Assembly: GCA_002104905.1 (NCBI GenBank)
Contig: MCFE01000384.1
Span: 19,850 to 83,849 of the forward strand
Direction of reading: 5' to 3'
DNA from: Basidiobolus meristosporus CBS 931.73
Lineage: Eukaryota; Basidiobolomycota; Basidiobolomycetes; Basidiobolales; Basidiobolaceae
DNA length: 64,000 nucleotides
The notes beneath the pieces are model-generated. The model did not search any database. It saw only the letters and a program-made list of their open reading frames with translations, and was not told the origin of the DNA. How positions within the stretch are numbered: the first letter of the stretch is position 1; each line of letters starts with the position of its first letter. The position numbers were made by a program, and so were the translations under genes. This document shows, piece by piece, positions 11,535 to 22,536 of the stretch.

Positions 11535-12551
11535 TCATGGTTTCAACAGTAGCTTTCCAGTTGTTTTTCTACCCTCCAAGTCCTGGTGAGCCTGGGCGGC
11601 ATTCTCAAGTGGATAAGTCTTGAATATCTTGATGTCAAGTTTTTTAGCACCGATCAAATCAAATAACTCCTTCACCAGGGGTTGGAATTCTTCTTTGGTG
11701 ACAATGTAATTATAAAGAGTTGGTCTAAGAAGTAAGTAATTGCCTGCACTGAGCCTGGTGATGTCGAGGTTATCTACTTTCCCAGAAGCATTACCGTAAG
11801 AGACCAGAGTGCCACATCTACGCAATGAAGCTAAGCTAATGTCGAATGTCTGCTTTCCGACACCATCGAATACGGCGTGTACTCCCTCGCCATTGGTCAG
11901 CTTCTTCACCTCGGCAACAACATCCTCCTGTGCGTAGTTAATCACATGATCAGCACCCGCCTTGCGCGCGATCTCAGCTTTCTCGGGGGTAGAAGTAGTT
12001 CCGATAACCTTGGCGCCAAAATGTTTACACAATTGAGTGAATAGAAGCCCTGCACCGCCAGCTGCAGCATGAACCAAGATCCAGTCATTAGGCTTAACCT
12101 TGTAGGCCTCCTTTACAAAGGACAATGCAGTCAAGCCTTGGAGGAGAGCTGCAGCACCGAGGTCAAAGTCAACACTGTCTGGCAGCTTCGCAGCTTTGTC
12201 TTCAGTGGAGACTCCATACTCCGCATAGCCCGCTGAGGTAAGATAGGCCACTCTATCACCCACTTTGAAATCAGCCACTCCCTCACCGATAGCCTCAACA
12301 ACACCAGCACCCTCTCTGCCCAGGATAAGCGGCAATGGGAGGGCATAAAGTCCAGTTCTGTGATAGGTATCAATGTAGTTAACACCAATGGCGTGATTCT
12401 TGACAAGAATCTCGCTCTTTGCGGGTTTAGGTATGGGGACGTCAGTATATTTCAAGACTTCAATGCCACCTGTTTTCTCGATTTGAATTGCTTTCATAGA
12501 CATTTTTAAGTGGGAAAGGGTTGTTAGAGTTCTTCGAATTACGTTTGCCAT
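11535..12551 (-). CDS. NADPH:quinone oxidoreductase (zeta-crystallin/Zta1 type)
   Basis: Single exon, 338 aa. It is a medium-chain dehydrogenase/reductase: an N-terminal GroES-like domain with NYIDTYHRTGLY and LPLILGREGAGVVEAIGEGV, then a Rossmann domain with WILVHAAAGGAGLLFTQLCK and GAKVIGTTSTPEKAEIARKAGADHVINY. It lacks the zinc ligands of alcohol dehydrogenases, as expected for one-electron quinone reductases. Translation may start at the first Met or at one of the Mets near residue 17-19 (MSMKAIQIEK); the extra Arg/Thr-rich N-terminus could target mitochondria. Divergent from PPAN/SSF1, about 330 bp apart. Confidence 0.93.
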   Translation of the reverse strand: MANVIRRTLTTLSHLKMSMKAIQIEKTGGIEVLKYTDVPIPKPAKSEILVKNHAIGVNYIDTYHRTGLYALPLPLILGREGAGVVEAIGEGVADFKVGDRVAYLTSAGYAEYGVSTEDKAAKLPDSVDFDLGAAALLQGLTALSFVKEAYKVKPNDWILVHAAAGGAGLLFTQLCKHFGAKVIGTTSTPEKAEIARKAGADHVINYAQEDVVAEVKKLTNGEGVHAVFDGVGKQTFDISLASLRRCGTLVSYGNASGKVDNLDITRLSAGNYLLLRPTLYNYIVTKEEFQPLVKELFDLIGAKKLDIKIFKTYPLENAAQAHQDLEGRKTTGKLLLKP

Positions 12552-12880
12552 TTTATATTCGAGCGAGCGATGCTGCCAATTTTATAGCAATACAATTACT
12601 AAGCCTCAGATTGTGTCATCATTGATTGAGCGCTGGGAGGACATTGGTTTACCCGCAATTCACGCGACCATGCTAGAATGGTGTGATTAAATTAGTAATT
12701 ATCTAATCGACATGCACCTCAATTTTGATTAACTTACCGATCGTGAACAAGATTGATCCAAATGATGATTGTAGAAGTTTTTATGAAGAAAAAAAAGAAA
12801 AATATTCACTGGCTTCGAGAGGGAAGAATAAGTATAGCAGGAGGTGTGAGAGTTCTCCCAGCAATAGACATCACAGCAAC

Positions 12881-14349
12881 ATGGCTAAGCGTAGAGTAAG
12901 TCCTTTTGTTTTATGTTGTGAATGTGTGGTTTCGTATTTACACACTCGATTTTAGAGAAAGAATAGAACTCATGTTCGCCCCACTGAAGCAGAAGATACT
13001 GGACCTAAACATCCTAAAAGTTTCGTCTTACGATCAGGGCCCGTCGGCAAGGCGGTCACCATTTTGTCAAGAGATTTGAGAAAGGTCATGGAGCCGAATA
13101 CCGCGACAAAATTAAAGGTTGGTTTAAATTTGGAACTGTGGTCTTCCTCTGGCAAATCTCCTAACCTTCACGTTATCTAGGAGCGGAAAAACAACAAACT
13201 CAAGGACTTTGTACATGTAGCTGGACAATTGGGCGTGACACACTATATGATTTTCTCACGTACCGATACCGGTACCAATCTTAGAATCGCTCGTAACCCT
13301 CGAGGTCCCACCTTGACTTTCCGTGTTCTCAAATATTCCTTGATCAAGGATGTGCTTCGTCTGCAAAAAACTCCCAAATCACCTGGCTCTGAATACCGCT
13401 CACCCCCTTTGGTAATTATAGTGAACGTCCTCTCTCCCTAAAACGTTTGGACTTACTGTTTTTCTATAGCTGGTTCTTAACAACTTCGGAGGTGATGCTA
13501 AGGAGACCAAACTTATGACTTCCATGTTCCAAAATCTTTTCCCTCCCATTAATGTCCAGAATGTGAGTGTTCCCTATCAAAAACACTCCTCTATAGACCG
13601 TACTAACGAAAACCATGACTCGTTAGATGCACCTGAATGACGCTCGCAGAGTAGTTCTTCTAAACTACAACAGCGAAACGGGAACCATCGATTTCAGACA
13701 TTACTGTATTGGGGTGAAGCCAATTGGTGTTACCAAAGGTGTAAAGAAGATTATTACTAGCGAGCTTCCCAGACTTGGTAAATTCGAGGATATCAGTGAA
13801 TATGTACTCAGAGAGGCCTTTGCTTCTGAGAGTGACGTCGAAGATGGTCCAGAATCCACCGTCACTTTGGCCCAAAACTACCACGGACGCAACAACAGAA
13901 AATCTGAGCAAAGAGCTATCCGCTTAACCGAACTGGGACCTCGTTTAGAGTTGAAACTGACCAAGATTCAAGAGGGATTATGCGAAGGGGCCGTGTTGTA
14001 TCACTCATTCATTCACAAGACTCCTGAGGAGATTAAGGCTCAAGAAAAGGCCAGACAAAAGAAGAAGCAAGAAGTCGCCCTCAGACGTAAACAACAAGAG
14101 ATCAACGTTGAAAAGAAGAAAGCGGCAGCTGAAGCTCACAAAGTTGCCTGCGGTGCTAGTACAAGTCAAGCTCCACAGGAAAACGATTCGGAATCGGAGG
14201 ATGATATTAAGGAACACTCGGGTGATGATGATGGTGAAGATGACGATGACGAAGAGCTATTTAATGATGAAGATGAAGAGGACGAGTTGGAAGCCTTTGA
14301 TGACGAGTCCGCAGATGAAGGCAACGACGAGGACACCGACGAAGAATGA
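12881..14349 (+). CDS. SSF1: Ribosome biogenesis protein SSF1/Peter Pan, Brix domain
   Basis: Five exons: 12881-12895, 12956-13117, 13181-13411, 13470-13562 and 13627-14349, about 407 aa. The first coding exon is only 15 nt (MAKRR). The Brix domain is complete: PKSFVLRSGPVGKAVTILSRDLRKVMEP, LKDFVHVAGQLGVTHYMIFSR, RNPRGPTLTFRV, PLLVLNNFGG and ARRVVLLNYN. A Lys-rich coiled stretch and a long Asp/Glu-rich C-terminus follow. The protein binds pre-60S particles in the nucleolus and is needed for ITS2 processing, by homology to yeast Ssf1/Ssf2 and animal Peter Pan. Confidence 0.95.
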
Positions 14350-14469
14350 TATAGTTTGTAATCTCACGAAAATGAATAAAACACTAATTCATAGAAGTCT
14401 GGAATTTTTTGGTTTTCTAAAGCTTTATTCAAAGAATTTCAGGAATATAGCAAATTTAGGATAGAATAC

Positions 14470-15318
14470 TTAGTACTTGGCTTTATCTTGGGTCTTGCTC
14501 AAGTAGTCAGAGAACTCTTGGTAAGGTCCTTGAGAGAACTCAGTCTCAGCCCACAAATCAGGAGTCAAATAGGTGTAAGTACGGCTGATGGCAGCAAAGG
14601 TAGCCTTAACAAAGTTGCCCAAAGTACGAGTAGAACCACGAGCAGTGGTGTAGCAATCGGTGATACCGGCGAGTTGCAAGAGCTTCTTGGGGGTAGGGGC
14701 AGCAACAATACCGGTACCACGGGGAGCAGGAACAAGGCGAGTAACGGTAGAACCGCATTTACCAGTTACCTTGGAGGGAACGGTATGGGGCATACCAAGG
14801 GAAGAACCCCAGTAACCTCTACGGACAGGGATGATGCTAAGCTTGGCAAGAACGATGGCACCACGGATGGCAGTAGCGACTTCCTTAGCGCACTTAACAC
14901 CAAGACCAACATGACCATTAGAGTCACCGATGATAACAAAGGCCTTGAAACGGGTTCTTTGTCCAGCAGTGGTTTGCTTCTGAACAGGCATGATCTTAAT
15001 GACCTCATCCTTCAAAGTAGGGAGGAAGTAATCGATGATTTGATACTCCTTGACGGGAAGGGAGAAGAGATAGATTTGTTCCATGGACTTGATCTTGCCA
15101 TCCTTCACGAGACGACCAAGCTTGGTAACAGGAACCCATTGAGCTTCTTCATCTTTGCGTCCACCACGACGTCCACGTCCGCGGCCGCCACGACCACGAC
15201 CACCACGTCCAAATCCACCGCGTCCTGATTAGCCGGGGTTAGAAGGTGCTCACAAGCCTAAGCAGAAGAAATATTTCAACATACCACCGCGACTATCGGC
15301 CGGTGCAGAGTCAGCCAT
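14470..15318 (-). CDS. RPS2: 40S ribosomal protein S2 (uS5)
   Basis: Two coding exons on the minus strand, 15318-15285 and 15224-14470, 262 aa. The N-terminus is an Arg-Gly-Gly-rich tail of the kind arginine-methylated in this protein. Then come [16 protein letters not shown], the S5 RNA-binding domain ([22 protein letters not shown]) and the S5 C-terminal domain ([26 protein letters not shown]). A further 78-nt intron with GTAAGT donor (15399) and CTAG acceptor (15322) lies in the 5' UTR just before the ATG, a common arrangement for ribosomal protein genes. It is tail-to-tail with SSF1. Confidence 0.96.
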
Positions 15319-15763
15319 TTGCTAGTGAACATTTCGTAAATGTTAACCTTCGTCGTATTAATGGATGAACCATATCAAGAGTATGGATGATGTACTTACA
15401 TAATCTGACTAAAATAAAAATAGGGAGAAGGGTTTTCGCAATCTCGTTAAAACATTTTTAAATCCAGGGCTCGGTCTTTGATAGCCAATCATGCTTACAC
15501 GATTATGCATAAAAACTTGGCAACTACTAAACCGGCTTAAGTCTTGTCATATCCTCAACCAACACCAACTGCCACATGGCTGGTGCTTAAGGTTTGCCGT
15601 TTCCCACCGCTGGTTTTATATTGAAGGTGAGAATGCCCGATAACACAAGATGTTCTCCAGCACTGTCCCATAACACTAACTGATAACACAAGATGGGTTG
15701 ATAAACATAACTGAGACAATCTTCTCCAATTAGGCAACTCAGATGAGATGCCAACAATCCCAC

Positions 15764-15773
15764 TATATATAAA
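15764..15773 (+). promoter_or_regulatory. TATA box of the PEX11 gene
   Basis: TATATATAAA stands about 150 bp before the PEX11 ATG, implying a leader of roughly 110 nt. A seven-codon upstream reading frame (ATG at 15842, TAA ending 15865) lies in that leader. Confidence 0.6.
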
Positions 15774-15914
15774 GCCAGTCAGCCTGAATCAGTAGGGAAT
15801 CTCCTTATTGATCATACTCGACACATTTCCCTGTGGATCTCATGGCTACTCCAAGCCTTGACTAATAGGCAACTGTAACCTCTACCTCTTAGCTAATTCA
15901 ATCCTCTCATCGCC

Positions 15915-16823
15915 ATGGCTATCCCTAACTCCGCTATTCAGCACTCGTTTCCTGGCTCCTTATGCACCAAGCCAAATAATAGATTACTTTCTGAGTCCAC
16001 ATTGCCCCCTCTTCCGCGCATGGCCAAAATTGAAATCCACTCCAATGACAACCTATGTGTGCCACACATGCCCCTACCAAAAGCTTCTCCACCCAGCGGA
16101 ATGGCATCCACAACAAAGAAGCTCCCATTTATAGACGTATTCCGGAAAATCCTCAAGTCGACTGATGGCCGTGATAAGTTCATGAAGTTAATGCAATATG
16201 CGCTTAAAATCATCCTTCTTACATATTTTCGGCGATCCGACCGTCACCCAAGCCTCCGAAAGCAAGCATCCGTGTTGTCCAGTTCATTCTCAAACACTAG
16301 AAAGATACTACGATTGGGGAATTGCGTAGAGCCATACCACAAATTAAAAACGGAGTGTGGGAAGTTGTCTCAGCTCAAGAATTATGACACAAATCAAATG
16401 TACTTGTATATCCGTGTTATGTTCAAGACAACAGTGAGTCTGATAAACACATTATCCGACGATTTGTTTTGTCTCTCTAAACTTGGCGTGCTCTCGCCCA
16501 GTATTGGCCAGCGAACGGGAAGATTATCGCTACGCCTGTGGATGATAAACATTGTGCTGGACTCCCAAGACAGCATAGAGGAGGTATGCAGACTGCTCAG
16601 CTCTCTCAAGAGCAATACCATCGAATTGGGAAAAGAGAAATCAACCGAGCAGCTGTTCTGGGCTTGCCTTAATGTGCTGAAGCTACTTTGTGACGGGCTG
16701 TTCTGTGGCTACGATATTCTCGAATGTAAATTCTCTCCGTTGTTCCAGGCTAGTGTCAGTTTCATATCAGGGGTGATCAGTACCTACAAATTGTGGTTTA
16801 GAACGGCCACTGTACGGATGTGA
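15915..16823 (+). CDS. PEX11: Peroxisomal membrane elongation factor PEX11
   Basis: Single exon, 302 aa. After a Ser/Pro-rich leader of about 75 residues the PEX11 domain begins at FRKILKSTDGRDKFMKLMQYALKI. It includes RKILRLGNCVEPYHKL, a predicted amphipathic segment, LSDDLFCLSKLGVLS and a C-terminal hydrophobic helix near LFQASVSFISGVISTYKLW. The family tubulates and divides peroxisomes. The leader before the domain is longer than in yeast Pex11; a Met closer to the domain exists (about residue 36) but the annotated ATG is the first after the short upstream frame. Confidence 0.88.
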   Translation: MAIPNSAIQHSFPGSLCTKPNNRLLSESTLPPLPRMAKIEIHSNDNLCVPHMPLPKASPPSGMASTTKKLPFIDVFRKILKSTDGRDKFMKLMQYALKIILLTYFRRSDRHPSLRKQASVLSSSFSNTRKILRLGNCVEPYHKLKTECGKLSQLKNYDTNQMYLYIRVMFKTTVSLINTLSDDLFCLSKLGVLSPSIGQRTGRLSLRLWMINIVLDSQDSIEEVCRLLSSLKSNTIELGKEKSTEQLFWACLNVLKLLCDGLFCGYDILECKFSPLFQASVSFISGVISTYKLWFRTATVRM

Positions 16824-17376
16824 GGAAGCCTTGTGTTGTTCTCCAGGGTGCTCTCGCTCTGTATTATATTTGGAATCCAAATAAACTTTGATTTGAAAGC
16901 CTCAATTAGTGTTAGCTAGCAGAAAACCTCAGCATGAATCGAGGTTGCGTGTAATTAGTGATATGCAGATGATGTAGTCAAGGTTCCTGCATCCTACTGA
17001 TATGATCGAATTCCAAGTTGAATCATCAAATACATGAATACTTGGCCAACTGGAAATCAAGTTGCTCATTCAAAATAAGCTGGGTACTGAATCCCGGGCG
17101 ATAATAAGCATTTACGGTTGCTGATTTTGGAGTGGTCCTATAAATACTAGGTTAATTAGAATTGTTTTGATTTAGAGTAATCCAATTTCTCACTAAGCTC
17201 CTTACCCTCCTTTGTTTTGGAAGATTCTTTGGCGAAGTTCCTATACTATATTCTGAGAACCCCCCACTCTTTACCTCTCATACTTGTTGACTGTAAGGCT
17301 TGAATCAGTGTCTGAGACATCCCTCGTGTTTACAGTTTGCTTTCACAACAATTAGGAGATTGTTACATATTGTATA
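16824..17376. other. Intergenic region
   Basis: 550 bp between PEX11 and the next co-oriented gene. It contains a polyadenylation-like AATAAA near 16,878 and otherwise AT-rich promoter sequence. No gene is seen. Confidence 0.6.
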
Positions 17377-19545
17377 ATGAGCGAATCTGACAGCTCGGTT
17401 AATGTTGAATCTTCAAGCTTTATACAGCGATTGGATCATAAAATTAAGGCCTACCGTCAGGAACTTCAGGCTGTCAAGGAATATCACCAAAATCAGAAAG
17501 AATCTGTCAGCGACAGAGAAAGTGATATACCTGAAGGTAAGCTTTAACCGACGGCAATTATACGTTAATTCCACAGGATCTAAACTTTGTCTTTTTTAGT
17601 CTCTCGCGCTTCACCCAGTACTTTGCTCGAAAGCTTTGAAAGACTGACTTTGAATGAACATCCCATGAATCCTTCCGAGGTGATCTCGAATGCGGATCGT
17701 TCCTCGAGTATCGACATCGTCGCTCCATCACCTGGCAAGAATCCCTCCTCGGGTGGGGCTAATTTATCGCTAGATGATGATCATGAATCATCTGTGGAAT
17801 CCGGTGATCACGAAGATATTGATCCGATATATCTTCAGCCTTGTAATGAGTATACCGAACAGTACGACAATCAAGATGAAGAAAGTACCCCCGACGATAG
17901 TGATAGTCTATGCAACTCCATCCAATATTCTGAGCATACGCATATTCTGGATGTTGAGCCACCCACATTTTCGATTTATGGCGATGAGAGCGTTTACGAT
18001 GCGCCAATTTCTCATCATGGTATAGCCCGAAGAAGATCCAAGAGTCTTTACCAAGGCCAGCCACTTAAAAGCTTTGATGAATCAGGGACTGGGGTAAAGA
18101 GGTTTGAAGGCACTATATATGAGGATGATTACCTAGATAGAAGCTATATGTCAGCACCGCCAGAAATGCACGGGTATCCTAGAAACAACTTCTATATGAG
18201 CGATGAGTATGGTGTCAGGCAATATCAGAGCCCCTTTGTGGAACGAGAAACGAAAGGCTCTGGGCTTTATCAGGATGAATTCGATACGATTGCTTCTCGG
18301 CGCTCTCCCAGTCCCCGTAGCCTTAGGACTGGAGTCACCGATCATCGTTACCGCGACCACCTAACTAGGAGCACCCATTATAATGTATCGAATGGATCAA
18401 GCTACGATGATCTCTCGTTGCTTCGATCTCGTTCTCCGCGCATTGATCGAGAGAGGTTAGATACTGATTTGAACAAACCCTATCGTAGCAGAACTAGTCA
18501 GAGGGAAAGCGAGCCATTCCAATATGATAGAGATTTATCTACACAATCGTACGCATTTAGAGATGATGTCTCATCAAGGGAAGGCTCCATTGAAACCCCT
18601 ACGCGTTACTCAGCACGCAACGACGAACATGCACGATCGCAAGTGAATTCACCATCACCCAGCTCACCAAACTTACGGCATCAATCAAATCGTTCGTTGC
18701 TCGACCGATATGACAACGACGCACTTCGACGATCGCGTTCTAACGTATACGACTCAATATCCAATTCGACTTACTCTCCAGTGCGTTCTCCTCGCAACAG
18801 TAGATACCATATCTTTCCAAGGCTGACTGACAGCAGAAGAGAGTCGCATGCACCATTATCTAGCGCTGGTTCGCTTCAGGCCACTCGTAGTTTGGTTTCA
18901 GATAGGCATAGAAAAAATCGGTACACCATCTCTAACATAGGTGATTTGCGCAATGACTTTCGAGACAACCGAAGTGAGAGTCGTTCCTCGCATTTATTAG
19001 ATCCTTCGGACACTACATCGGACCTCCCTCCTCGGAAGCTGAATGAAGTCAAGTTCGAAATCTTCCGAGCGGTTCATCGAGTGAAAATGGCACTCGAGTC
19101 GTTGGCTGAAGATAACCGAGCCTATCCTATTCTTTCGGAGATTCAAGGAATTCAGGATTTAAATGAACAAGCGTTGCAGACGATGATCGAGCAATTTGAG
19201 TGTATACATGAGATGCTGGGAGAAGGTGATGGATCAGTTGGACCTCGAAGGCCTATATCTCCACTCTCCGATGAATCATATGGACGGTTGATATCCAAAG
19301 AGATCATACACGGTTCATCGGATGACATTGGTTCCAGATATGCGAGATCGGAAATATCATCACCACATTTGTATAACCGTCGTCTTGGCCAGAGCTCGAG
19401 ACTCGATCGCAACTCATTCAATGAACCACCACTTTCGCCTAGCCCGTCGTCAAGGATTTCAAGATGGCAGAATTCGGTAGACGACTCTAAGACTTCAGGT
19501 TCATTTGCAAGTAGACTTAGAGGTGCTTCTACCTTTGAAGCATAG
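17377..19545 (+). CDS. Unknown Ser/Arg/Tyr-rich, mostly disordered protein
   Basis: Two exons, 17377-17536 and 17600-19545, about 701 aa. I do not recognise the family. The N-terminus (FIQRLDHKIKAYRQELQAVKEY) looks like a short coiled coil. Residues about 70-540 are low-complexity, rich in Ser, Arg, Tyr and Asp, with many RSRSP-like and SPSP motifs that could be phosphorylated. The only block that looks folded is near residues 545-610: KLNEVKFEIFRAVHRVKMALESLAED followed by LNEQALQTMIEQFECIHEM, predicted helical. The C-terminus is again Ser/Pro-rich. It could be a cell-polarity or cytoskeletal scaffold, but that is a guess from composition. Confidence 0.75.
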
Positions 19546-19978
19546 TTGAGAGTCCGCATTGTTCGCCTCGATCTATAGGTATACGCATGTTTGTATTTCA
19601 GTACACCTGATGGAACGATTGGTATCTCTCCAAAGATTCGCTGATGTAAATATTTTTTGTTTATGTATTTCGTTTCGTATTGTATTTAAGGTTGAATCTC
19701 AATTGTTCTTTTTCCTCAACTATTCGCCTGCCTGAGCCACTTATTTAGTTATCCTCAATGTAAATACTGTCTCCTAGAGTCAAGATAAACTTCGAAATAT
19801 CGTATCTCAAAAATATCCATTTACCACCCAAGATTTCATGGTGAATGTACGATTTGTATTTACGATCCACAAGAAAAAAATCGCAATTTTCGAGCAGTCG
19901 CATCATTGTGATAAAGATTCTCCTAGTAATAATCTGGTCTAAGGTTATCATCTCTATTACTGAGTAGCAGTGCTCGAC

Positions 19979-21723
19979 ATGTCAATTAGTACTAGACAAA
20001 TTCTCTCTCGCACCTCGAAAGTGACCCTTCTTCGTCGATATACGACCAACGCTGTGACTCCTGCAGGGGCTAAGCTATATGGCTGGGGTCATGGCTTGTC
20101 AGCATTTGTTCAAGAAAATCCTAGCGAGGATGGTTTACCACCAGTTTCAACACCGAAGTCAATCGATCTTTGCAAGCTGGCATTTGGCACTCATGGCTTC
20201 AGTGAAGAATTCCTGGAGGTAGAGCTGATGTTATTATAAGCTCCTGTTGAAAACCTCTTACCAAAGTACTCCTCCACATGTAGCCAAAAATAACCAACCT
20301 TGCCTCCGGAACCCACCATTCACTTGTCTCCTTTGAAAGTGACGTGCTGGGAAACCGTATTGCTGCGGTTGGCTTGAATACTAGCGGTCAACTAGGTAGT
20401 GTATCCTCTTGTTTACATGGTATATGTGGGGTTGGCTAATCCAAGGTGCAGGTATTGGCTCCACGAAACGGACTTCTGGTTCCGGTTTGGTGATGAACAT
20501 TCCAAGCGAAGGTGTTATCAACTCTTTAGCTTGCGGTCGTGAGCATAGCCTGGTGGCTGTGGACTTTGGTGGTACGTATATAGACCATGTCTTGACTCGC
20601 TTGCCCTAATGATAGAATCCTAGACAAGAGTGAGGTGTTCTCTTTCGGTAGCAGTATGTATGGGCAGATTGGGATTGGGAAGAGCAAACACGACTATGAT
20701 GATGGCACTCTGGTTTGCTTGCGCACTCCCAAGCGCGTACCAAAATTCTTGAGCAAACAAGACAAAGTGAAGCAGGTTGTTTGCGGAATGGACCACTCTG
20801 TAATACTCACAGGTGAACACAAGTGATAATCTGTGCCCGTGACAATACTAAACGGATCATTAAAATAGAACAAGGCCAACTTTATTCAATGGGATGGGGT
20901 GCCGATGGTCAACTTGGCCTAGGTGAAGGCTCCACATCAGATCATTCGACGCCCTCTAAAATTGCGAAATTGGACGGAGAGTCGTTCAAGAAAATATCCG
21001 CCTCCACAGATTTCACCATCGCATTAAATGGTTAGCATACTATACCGATTGGACGAAACTACCAGCGTGAGCTAACCTGTAGTGTAGAGCAAGGGAAAAT
21101 GTATACTTGGGGTAACTCGGAATATGGCCAGTGCATGTTGGGAAGTAAGATCGACAGAGTGAGTACCAGTTGGAGGGTATCTAGTAATGCATATATTGAA
21201 TATTTCTTCATAACAGGTGCTAGAACCGATGCCAGTACCTGTAGATGATAAGGTCGTCGACGTCGCTGCCGGTGGCTCATTTGCACTCTACCTAACAGGT
21301 AAGTACTGTCCTCCCTGGCTAGTGACATGTATCTCATGTCTCATATCATTTCCCAGATGCCGGTAAGGTGTACATTACAGGGTACGGTGGTTTGGGACTA
21401 GGCGAAGGAAAGATAGAAACATTGAAACCAGCTTTGGTAGAACAACTACCAAACATCAGCAAAATCTTCGCCACCACCCATTACTGCAGCGCCATTTCAG
21501 GTAAATGCAACATTGGCAGGGTAATAGGGGCTCTATATTAATACATTTTGCTGTAGACTCGGGTGAACTCTTTATTTGGGGGTTAAACTCCTCCGCAAGC
21601 AGACTCGGAACTGGCCATTCCGAGCACCTTTTCACGCCAAAGAGGGTGGAGTTCCCGAAGAATGTATTCGTTGAAAACCTAAGTTTGGGGGTTGATCATG
21701 CTTTTGCGTTATGCAAGGAATAG
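19979..21723 (+). CDS. Mitochondrial RCC1-like protein (RCC1L type)
   Basis: Nine exons: 19979-20218, 20284-20395, 20452-20571, 20624-20812, 20869-21030, 21088-21158, 21217-21298, 21357-21500 and 21557-21723, all in phase, about 428 aa. The start MSISTRQILSRTSK is an Arg/Ser-rich presequence-like leader. RCC1 propeller repeats follow, each with a G-x-N/W-G-G-Q-L/I-G theme: LYGWGHGL, VGLNTSGQLG, FSFGSSMYGQIGIG, LYSMGWGADGQLGLGEG, MYTWGNSEYGQC, VYITGYGGLGLGEG and LFIWGLNSSASRLGTG. Several introns fall at the equivalent place, just before the E/D-x-G strand, so exons largely match blades. Family members act in mitochondrial ribosome assembly and fusion. The 433-bp upstream gap shows no gene. Confidence 0.88.
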
Positions 21724-21992
21724 GTTTTTTTGGATTATGCGAGCATTCCAGTTTGCTTTGTACAGGCTCACACGACACTTTGCATCCTAGCATTCGTCAT
21801 ACAAGCATTCGCCACTACGTGATGTGGTAACTTTTATTCTGATCCATGCTAAATGTGGAACCCAGAAATAAACTACGATTATACACCACATTAGGTAGGG
21901 TGCACCATCCCCTTGATATTCACATGCTGGCGTGTTTGGGAGCCAAGAAGGAGGAACGGGCGGTCAAGAAGATTACAAAGGGATGAATGGCC

Positions 21993-22536
21993 TCATTTGT
22001 GTGAAGTCGTTTGAATTCTTTCGAAATACTTTTTTGTGCCAGTGAAGTCCTGCTCTTCGTATTCTAGGGGAAATACAGACCGATTACGAAATTGATGGAG
22101 GACGGTCATGAACCAAAGTGAACTTACCAGTTGGAACTTTATCGGTGCTTATCTCTTTATAGCCGGGCTTGTCTTCTGGCACTTCAATATCGAACGTTGG
22201 CCCAAGCCATAGAGGCAACGAATCTTCATCATAATCATCATCATCTTGTGAAGCATCGGCAACCTCAGGAAATGAAGGCAGCGTTTCGGAGGAGAGTTCG
22301 TGGTTTGTGAGGTTCTTTTGTTCGGACGGCACAGGATATGTCCACAGACCCACACACTCCTCCGTCTCTTCAGGGTAATAACTGTCAACCAAGTCATCTA
22401 TGCTATCTGTGGGGCGTCCTACACATTCAGTTTCCTCCTGCGAAACATTTGGCGCTTGGTTGATCTCAAACTGGGAAAACCCGCCTCCCCACAGGCCAAG
22501 TGGAAGCTCTTCGTATTCTTCTGGGTCGCTGTCCAT
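21993..22536 (-). CDS. Unknown small acidic protein with repeated Leu/Trp motifs
   Basis: Two exons on the minus strand, 22536-22128 and 22063-21993, 159 aa; the 64-nt intron has GTAAGT and TTTCCCCTAG and keeps frame. I do not recognise the family. The protein is very acidic and carries three short related motifs: ELPLGLWGG near residue 10, ECVGLWTYP near 60 and DSLPLWLGP near 105, spaced by Asp/Glu-rich linkers. Such spaced acidic-aromatic motifs often bind a partner protein, but no partner is indicated. The last 20 residues (EYEEQDFTGTKKYFERIQ) may form a helix. It is tail-to-tail with RCC1L. An upstream in-frame ATG (MGAGLLPTTCLVIIPMDS) would add 15 hydrophobic residues; I chose MDSDPEEYEELP. 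Confidence 0.6.
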
